DNA of 64,000 nucleotides. Source: Botrytis cinerea B05.10 (Eukaryota > Ascomycota > Leotiomycetes > Helotiales > Sclerotiniaceae). This document shows, one piece after another, positions 57,525 through 64,000 of the stretch; position 1 is the stretch's first letter, and every line of letters starts with the position of its first letter. The DNA is taken from assembly GCF_000143535.2 (NCBI RefSeq), contig NC_037310.1, forward strand, positions 2,790,001 through 2,854,000. The letters run 5' to 3'. The position numbers were made by a program, and so were the translations under genes. A model generated the notes under the pieces. The model ran no database searches and was not told where the DNA came from. It saw only the letters and a list, made by a program, of their open reading frames with translations.

Positions 57525-60500
57525 AATCTGTGTAGTGGATAGCCGCTTATTTCATTTTCCCTTTGTAGCATACTTCTCCATTTTTCTACTTCAGCAACTC
57601 AAAGGACTTTGCGAGCTTTCTGTTCCTCCAGAATGACCTTGAACTGTCGATATGCCACCCACTTCAAACTCGCATACAAGATAACGTACAAGAACTACTT
57701 CGCCTGCAACTCAAACTTTCAAGTCTACTTGCCTAAAACAAATACACGGCATAACTTGGGTAGAATATCACAATGGACCTCAACATCTTCAACAACCTCG
57801 CAGGATGACCACTTGAGCCTCGGTCCAACTTGAATTCTATCATTGATCTGCGAAGTAACTACCAGGCTCGTTGATTACACCATTCTCTTTCAGCGACCCA
57901 TTAATCACAATTAGTTCCAGCCGAAGCTTTCACTGAACATCAACCCCTCACAAAGTCCTCCGCTTCATTTCCTGGCTTTCGCAGTAGAATGATCTCCTCC
58001 TGCTAATCGCACATTGTATCTGGATCCATTAAACAGAAGAACCAACGCTACATACATTACGTAGGCTTATAATGTGGCATTATAGACGTCAGATATATTC
58101 CGGATGACACCATACAGGGTGGAAGGAAGAAGAAAAAGGGATGCAACTCTATCTTTATTGGAAATGTATAGCTGAGGTGGCAAGGATCTGTGGATCAAGA
58201 TAAACTGGCAAGTTCTATAGGCACTAGAATTAGGGTGGAAACACGATGCTAATCAGACTATGCTCATGAGGCAGGGGCACAATATATTAAGAGGCTAACT
58301 GTGTATACAATCGAGGACTTTCGTTCAATACCTTTACATCTCAGCGAAGCAAGTAATAATACAAGACGCGGGAGCTATGTGTGGACTTCAACGGGTACAA
58401 TCAACTGAAAAGAAGACATCAAGCTAGAAGTGGACATATCGGTTAGGGGTTAATGCCTCTTCTATGTTCAAAGGCTCTAGCAGCTTGACGAGCAAGATTA
58501 GAAGCAGTGGCTAGACTAGATCTATCCTTAAATGCTAGTCTGTTCGATCGGAATCCGAAAGTCTGTCAGCTTTTTATAACGTTACAAATATCCATTTGAC
58601 CACCTGTGCGCTCTTAGCGGATGGAACGTCTCAAAACCTCTCAGTACTTGGAAATCACGCAAGCCCATGCATGCATTTTAATCGTAATTAGTTATTTTTC
58701 GGGTTAAATCGTTTAGTGGGGGTGGTTTGGTGCTGGGAGGGCGGCTTCGGAGTGCTCGTGTGGACTGACACTTTTATCAACAGCAATGCAATGATCAATA
58801 CATTGAAAATCTCATGCGAAACACTCGGAAAGATTTAGTTAATAGCTGGCTTTGTGAGTAGTTAATTCATTCATGTCTATACGTGATATTTATTATGGCT
58901 GACAACTTGGTAGTGGTGAAGTGATCGAGTCTATCGACAGAACTCCCAACCGTACGTCCCACACCCGTTAAACTTTCGATACAGACCTCCCACAATCCGA
59001 CTAGCGTAAAGAAGACAATTTGTATCTAGCGTTAGTACTGGTACTCAAGATTAGCACCGAAATTCAATAATAGAAAGCATCGAGGCCTTACAAATCTATG
59101 GTTGATGACGAATGAAGGGGGAATGGCGAGAGGACATGTTTCTGTGCAGCTCATGGGTGGTTTCGTTGGCAACCTCCATGGAGATATTTTGATTTCGATT
59201 GAATATGGGCTTAAAACTGGCATGGAACTTTATTTAGCCGCCAGGCATTGTGTTCCTCGTTCCATGATACCGGAAATCTTCACTGCAACCACACTTCAGC
59301 GTTTAGAGCTCAACTACATTGGGAGGTTTACAAAATCTACACAGCTATTTAGTTTGGCTTACACTATTCATCATGACAAAAGTCGCATCTCATTAAACTT
59401 TTGGTTCTATCTGAATATCCAAGTGACGCATGCGCATTTTATCCGTTTTCAATGTAAATATGGAGCCGAAGCTGGTTATAGTTTGATGAGAAACACACTC
59501 TGCCATGCCCAATCAAGCTTCTGTTCATTTTGAGCAGTAAGATCTCGTACAAGGGGACATAATACAGTATAAACAGATGTTCAGCCCATATTATCTGCCA
59601 TAGTCTGATAATATCGCCGGTACTCTGTCCGGTATACGCGCCTCTTCTTACACGTCTCAAACAGTATCAAGTAGTAATCTTACTAGCAGTATTTCAAGTG
59701 GTGGATTCACATTATCGTTCGTCATCTCCCGACAATATCATTCGCACTCAGCTTACCATTGACGGCTCATCATTGACAGCTCATCATTGACGACTCATCT
59801 AACCCCTCCCAAACCTTTTCGAGTAGTAATCTCAGCAGTATAGTGTGAATCGTACGATCGGAAACTTCAACAGAAGCTGGGATGAACTAGTAAATGACTT
59901 TAAATGAATGCTATGAGCTACGAATGACCAAGCACTGCCCCAAATGCGCAAAATTCTACTGTAGTCCTTGTACATAGCTTGATATAAAGGCAATTTCACG
60001 GCTCGTATCTGACTACTTCTTCCTTCCATATCCTTCTATCTATAAATGTCTTCCTCCTCCTCCAATCAAAGCCCTTCTTAGACCCGTTTCATTACAGTTA
60101 ACTTCCCGCTAACTTCCACATAACAAGGCTGCAAGACGCTACAGAAATAGAATATTCTTCAGAGACGGAACGGTACCACTTATTCCCAACGGTTTTACCC
60201 GCCTAGTCACCCGCACTGGCAGGATTTTACGTTGAAAAGTCATAACAAGTTATTGAATATCCCGCACTTGAAGCTAGTCCGCTTTTGTTCTCCCATTTGG
60301 TTATAACGGTCGAAGACTTCTCTTCAAAGCCCTCCTACTCTTATCCAACCCAACCTCAACCTCTCTTCTCCGTTATTCCACTCCAATACCAACCCATTCT
60401 ACTTCTACTTGTACTAAGCTCGAGACAAAAGACTCGTAACAACTCGCTGACTAAATACTCTTCTATCTTAAAGTCGTGGCTAGCATAGGGTTTTGATATC

Positions 60501-61577
60501 CTTTGAACTTGTGGACTATCAGACAGACCCTTTTGTTTCCCGACCCGAGCTAGGAGTAGCTGGAATTAACTTTCTAAAGAGCAAAGATTCCTCTCAGCAA
60601 CTGAGATCACTCTGAGAACACTTAATTTCAGATTTGACAATACCGTCGCCTTACTGCTAGGAGAATTAGTTCCTCGTAAGTATTGCATCTCTCTTTTTCT
60701 CCTCAAGCCTCCTTGGTCAACAATCCTATTGGCATAGCCACCCATTCAACATCAAGCTCAACGAATACCTCTTCTTATGAATCGCAAGCCAACGATATAT
60801 AATTTGCTTTAGATCTAGAAGAACGCAAGCTTGTTGCTCTGCCAGCAACGTCAGATCACTAGTAAGTAGTAGCCTCAAACTTCCATCACACTACAGCTTT
60901 GAGCTGTTGGACGACTAGCCTTCTCCCCTCCCATCCATTTGACTCGAGATCTGTCGGTTCTTTTCACCAAACTAACACCTCAAGCAACTGTTTAGAACCA
61001 AAGTATCATACTCTCGTCGCTCTGGCATCAAGTCTAAATTTGAAGTAAATAAGCAATTCCTCCATTACATCATACAATTTGCGGTTAGCAACAAACTATA
61101 AGCTCATGTTTTCCCTTGATTCTTCCTCGCCATCCTCACCGTCACACTTGACTTGAAACACAAAACTAATAAAACGTCTATTGCCAGGCTATCCACCTCA
61201 TAGTTTGTCTACCATCGACTAGACGCTAGTCAAAGATACAACATTCTCGTCAACTTGGTAATTATCGTCGCCTACCTTGTACTATTCGCTGGTATACTAC
61301 CGGTGATATACCTCTGCAGTTATCCTCTGCAGACTACTATCTCAAGTCAGACCATCTTCTCTACTAAAGATTGATATCTTTTCGATCTTCCATCTCGAGT
61401 CGAACATCTGAATCGGGTCATTTGTCGTTGTCTAAGTCGGTAAACGCTCACCACCACTTGCTGCTACCCAGCGAGTATCGACTCCATTCTCCTCCGAAGC
61501 TTCACAACCGATCTATAACATCTCAAAAGTCTAATTTCAACTTTATAACGCTCGGCAGACCGTCAAACATAGCCAAT
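57525..61577. other. gene-poor region and long leader of the downstream gene
   Basis: No gene could be supported. The plus-strand 143-codon frame at 59102-59533 has no recognised domain. A triplicated 14-mer lies at 59758-59799. From about 60000 the sequence is pyrimidine-rich with several splice-donor-like GTAAGT sites (about 60675, 60859), in keeping with a long 5' untranslated region that may contain introns. Confidence 0.4.
59758..59799. repeat. three tandem copies of a 14-mer
   Basis: Units of the form CATTGACRRCTCAT repeat three times with changes only at the two central purines. Confidence 0.9.
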
Positions 61578-62864
61578 ATGTCATCCAACAAGCTTAAAGA
61601 ACGTAAGAATCTCGAGCGAATGGCTCAAGAAACTTCGGTTAACCGTCGTCGTACTAGTCTTCCAACTCGGAAGGACAGTGCCGGAGAGGAGAGCTTTGAT
61701 GAGAACAACCAGTCTGAAAATGGGGATGATGATGAAGGAGAAAGCTACTCGGGTTCCTCCTCTTCGTCAGAAGTGCGCTCAAAATCAGACGCTACCGCCG
61801 TCGGTACTTTCAAACCCATTGCGTCACAACGTCGATACATCCCCGACCTCGATAGTCTGCCAAAGGGCGGAGTTTGGATCTCCCCTGCTCCTCCTAAGCA
61901 CACTGAGTTCAAGCAGGTCGTTGTACGCACTACCAAGTGCGACATTTGCAACCAAAAAGTTGAGGCCCAGGACAAAGATACAGACGGCAAGGTAATGCAA
62001 AGATGCTGTTGCTGCAATATACAGTTTTGTCAGGATTGTGTGCTTAAAGTATCGGACGATGAGATACACTTTCCTGTTCTCGCAGAGTTGGAGTGGGAGG
62101 CCAAAACAAAGGTTAATGCTATAACTCGACCCCTAAATGGCTTCAAGAGCCATATGTTTCACAAGCCTCGATCTGAACCAAAGCCAGTCAGACCCATGAC
62201 GGCATCTGAGCGACTAGCTAGCTCGCGGACTATCGCTGCAGGCAAATTCAGTAACATGGCTATTAACACCCCTACCCCCTCACGTCCATCGCGGGGCAAA
62301 CCCAGCAAGGCTGCTGCAAAAAAGTCCAAGAAACGCGAACTTCCTCCCGGTTGCACAGCTGAAGAGGTCGATATCCACTATGAGGTTGACTGGAACTGGA
62401 TCAAGCAACTTCCTGTAGCGGATCAGCGTAAGGAGAAGAAGGAGGCCGCTCAACGCAACCTCATGAGAAAGCGTACCCTTGAGGCGATGGAAGATGGCGA
62501 GGCAGATGAGGCTGGAGTCGAGGAATCCTCTCAGAAGGTTCGAACTCCCCTTCCTAATGCACCCAAGCGTCGTAAAGTTGCAACTCGCACACCTGCAACT
62601 CGCCGTGGCAAGGAAAAATCCACCAAAAATGTCGTCGTTACTAGTGATAGCGAAACTCTACGCATTCAGCCACCACTCAATACTCTTGATAGCCTATCTC
62701 AGGCCCGTGAGGCTACCAGAGAGAATCGTCAGGGTATGAGCGAGCGATCTGATGACAACGAGCGTGGCACGACCCCCAGCCACGACGACTATGACAACGA
62801 AGATTGCATTCGAGTAGAAGCCAATGAGGCCGAGGAAGATGAGTATGAGCCTGAAGACGACTGA
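61578..62864 (+). CDS. probable nuclear protein with a cysteine cluster, function unknown
   Basis: The first ATG in the frame is at 61578, giving 428 aa; the frame is open, without ATG, from about 61371. The N-terminus is basic, followed by an acidic and Ser-rich stretch (35-70). A compact Cys block at 121-154 has the pattern C-x2-C-x18-C-C-C-C-x4-C-x2-C, which could bind zinc in a treble-clef or RING-like fold. Next come basic clusters (A-A-A-K-K-S-K-K-R and P-K-R-R-K-V) that look like nuclear localisation signals, and a strongly acidic C-terminus ending E-P-E-D-D. No catalytic motif is visible. The layout suggests a chromatin- or DNA-associated factor. I do not recognise a named family; it may be restricted to related fungi. 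Confidence 0.75.
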   Translation: MSSNKLKERKNLERMAQETSVNRRRTSLPTRKDSAGEESFDENNQSENGDDDEGESYSGSSSSSEVRSKSDATAVGTFKPIASQRRYIPDLDSLPKGGVWISPAPPKHTEFKQVVVRTTKCDICNQKVEAQDKDTDGKVMQRCCCCNIQFCQDCVLKVSDDEIHFPVLAELEWEAKTKVNAITRPLNGFKSHMFHKPRSEPKPVRPMTASERLASSRTIAAGKFSNMAINTPTPSRPSRGKPSKAAAKKSKKRELPPGCTAEEVDIHYEVDWNWIKQLPVADQRKEKKEAAQRNLMRKRTLEAMEDGEADEAGVEESSQKVRTPLPNAPKRRKVATRTPATRRGKEKSTKNVVVTSDSETLRIQPPLNTLDSLSQAREATRENRQGMSERSDDNERGTTPSHDDYDNEDCIRVEANEAEEDEYEPEDD

Positions 62865-64000
62865 GCTTGACTTTACGACACATTCTCTTGCTTTTCGACT
62901 GATGTTTTTGTTCAGCTCCTTCGAATATGACTAGTCGGCTTCTCTTTGCGTTGGCGATTGCGTTCAGGCATATCTCAGTCACTCAAAAAGGTTCTGCAAC
63001 TACAAAGCTTCCAGAATCCCACCGGCCTCTTGAGATACCCTACATTGCTCGCATGCTTCCGATTTAGTCCTTCCTTCCACTCAATTCTGCTGCTTTCTTC
63101 CGAGAAAGCTATGTAATGTGACGGAACGGACGGATCATAACTTTTTCATTTGTTCTTTCTACTTTTCAAAATTACCCACATTTTTCCTATCTTGATTGCT
63201 TTGGCCTGGATATGCACCCCAGCGTCGCCCTTAGGGGCACTGTACATCATCAAAGATAGTTGCAGCATAAATACAACTGGGAGGATCATATTCTAATGAG
63301 GTCAGAGAGTAGAATGCGTGGTGCTTTAATAATACCAGTGCTGCTCAATGAGAATATTTTCTCCATGTATTCTCTCTAGACAACTTTCAGAAGATATAAA
63401 TCTCATTTGACACGAATTAAATCTGCCTTCTATGTGACTGTTGCGATGGATACCTGTAGATGTAGCTGGAATCCGGCCCAAAGAACTTTGAGTCCAATCA
63501 TATCTTAGTTTTTCATCATGCCGGTTTTGAGAGAGAATTGAAGCTAGGTGGATTAGCTCTATGTCGATGGGAAAGCACTAAAAGAGGCTTGACGCTTCCT
63601 CTGGGAGGATTCTATATCAGACGCTTCTAACCACAGGATAGCTAGATGTAAGGGGAGAAGTTACTAGGGCAATCATTTTCTTTTCTGTTCACCATCAATT
63701 AAATTTACTAGTTTGGCTTTAAATTTCAGGTTTAGACCTAAAACCATCACACATCTCAGGACATTGTACCAAACCTTCAATCGCTTCGGATTGGCTCATG
63801 ATTGGTTAATCATTAGGCTGAGGTTAGAACAACACATCGGCCGATCACGAATCAGTCATGTTGCGATCGATCATATCTTGGGGGAATGCTTTGCACTAGG
63901 AAGTCTTCAATTGGTTAAGAATACTGCTACTGTCGATATACTGCCTGGGGGGTTTGGGTTGAAACTAGGAAGTTAGGATGCCTACATTTCAGCTTTCTAG
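62865..64000. other. 3' flank and downstream intergenic sequence
   Basis: No gene was supported to the end of the window. The 87-codon frame at 63713-63976 is short and unrecognised. Confidence 0.4.

Noticed and set aside
59102..59533. 143-codon plus-strand frame
   Set aside because: No domain, no splice sites and random-looking composition in an otherwise gene-poor stretch.
1..64000. CRISPR arrays, bacterial operons, plasmid or phage features
   Set aside because: The sequence is eukaryotic; the repeats present are microsatellites and minisatellites without unique spacers.

Overview
This is nuclear DNA from a filamentous ascomycete. The genes carry short introns of 47-98 nt with GT..AG ends and CTAAC/CTGAC branch motifs. 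They include a seven-exon beta-tubulin gene with fungal intron placement, a Gcn20-type ABC-F protein, a Kha1-type K+/H+ antiporter and a GPR1/FUN34/YaaH acetate transporter. From memory of the family, the beta-tubulin protein reads like that of the grey-mould genus Botrytis and its Sclerotiniaceae relatives. That assignment is an inference, as no search was run.

Layout. 1-26.4 kb is gene-rich housekeeping DNA: the C-terminal part of a large Ser-rich acidic protein (+), an acetate transporter (+) behind a 2.4 kb low-complexity upstream region, a K+/H+ antiporter (-), a metallo-beta-lactamase-fold hydrolase (-), a xanthine/guanine phosphoribosyltransferase (+), a D-2-hydroxyacid dehydrogenase (+), Gcn20 (-) divergent from beta-tubulin (+), and argininosuccinate synthase (+). 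26.4-34.7 kb is sparser. It holds several microsatellites, an orphan exon that looks like a mitochondrial presequence, a CIA30-domain gene with one very long intron (-), and a bZIP factor (-). 34.7-45.4 kb shows no gene I can support. 45.4-47.2 kb holds a small two-exon coiled-coil ORF (-) whose reading frame runs on, interrupted by stops, into what looks like a decaying gene. 47.8-54.8 kb holds a phytanoyl-CoA dioxygenase-family enzyme (-), a secreted GH27 alpha-galactosidase with a ricin-B domain (-), and a spherulin-4/GH135-type protein with an extreme Gly/His and acidic tail (+). 55.6-57.5 kb looks like a second stretch of decayed coding sequence. The window closes with a nuclear-type Cys-cluster protein (+) after a long leader-like region.

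Exon joins were rebuilt by hand from splice motifs, frame continuity and family knowledge, and each total was checked for divisibility by three. The most consequential single base is in beta-tubulin: codon 198 is GCG (Ala) where sensitive fungi have Glu, which is the classic benzimidazole-resistance allele E198A. I did not find a convincing new multi-gene system. The most novel-looking material is the two decaying loci, the spherulin tail and the 10.7 kb gene-poor block. The genes do not form an obvious pathway cluster; they are independent metabolic, transport and cytoskeletal genes with their own promoters.
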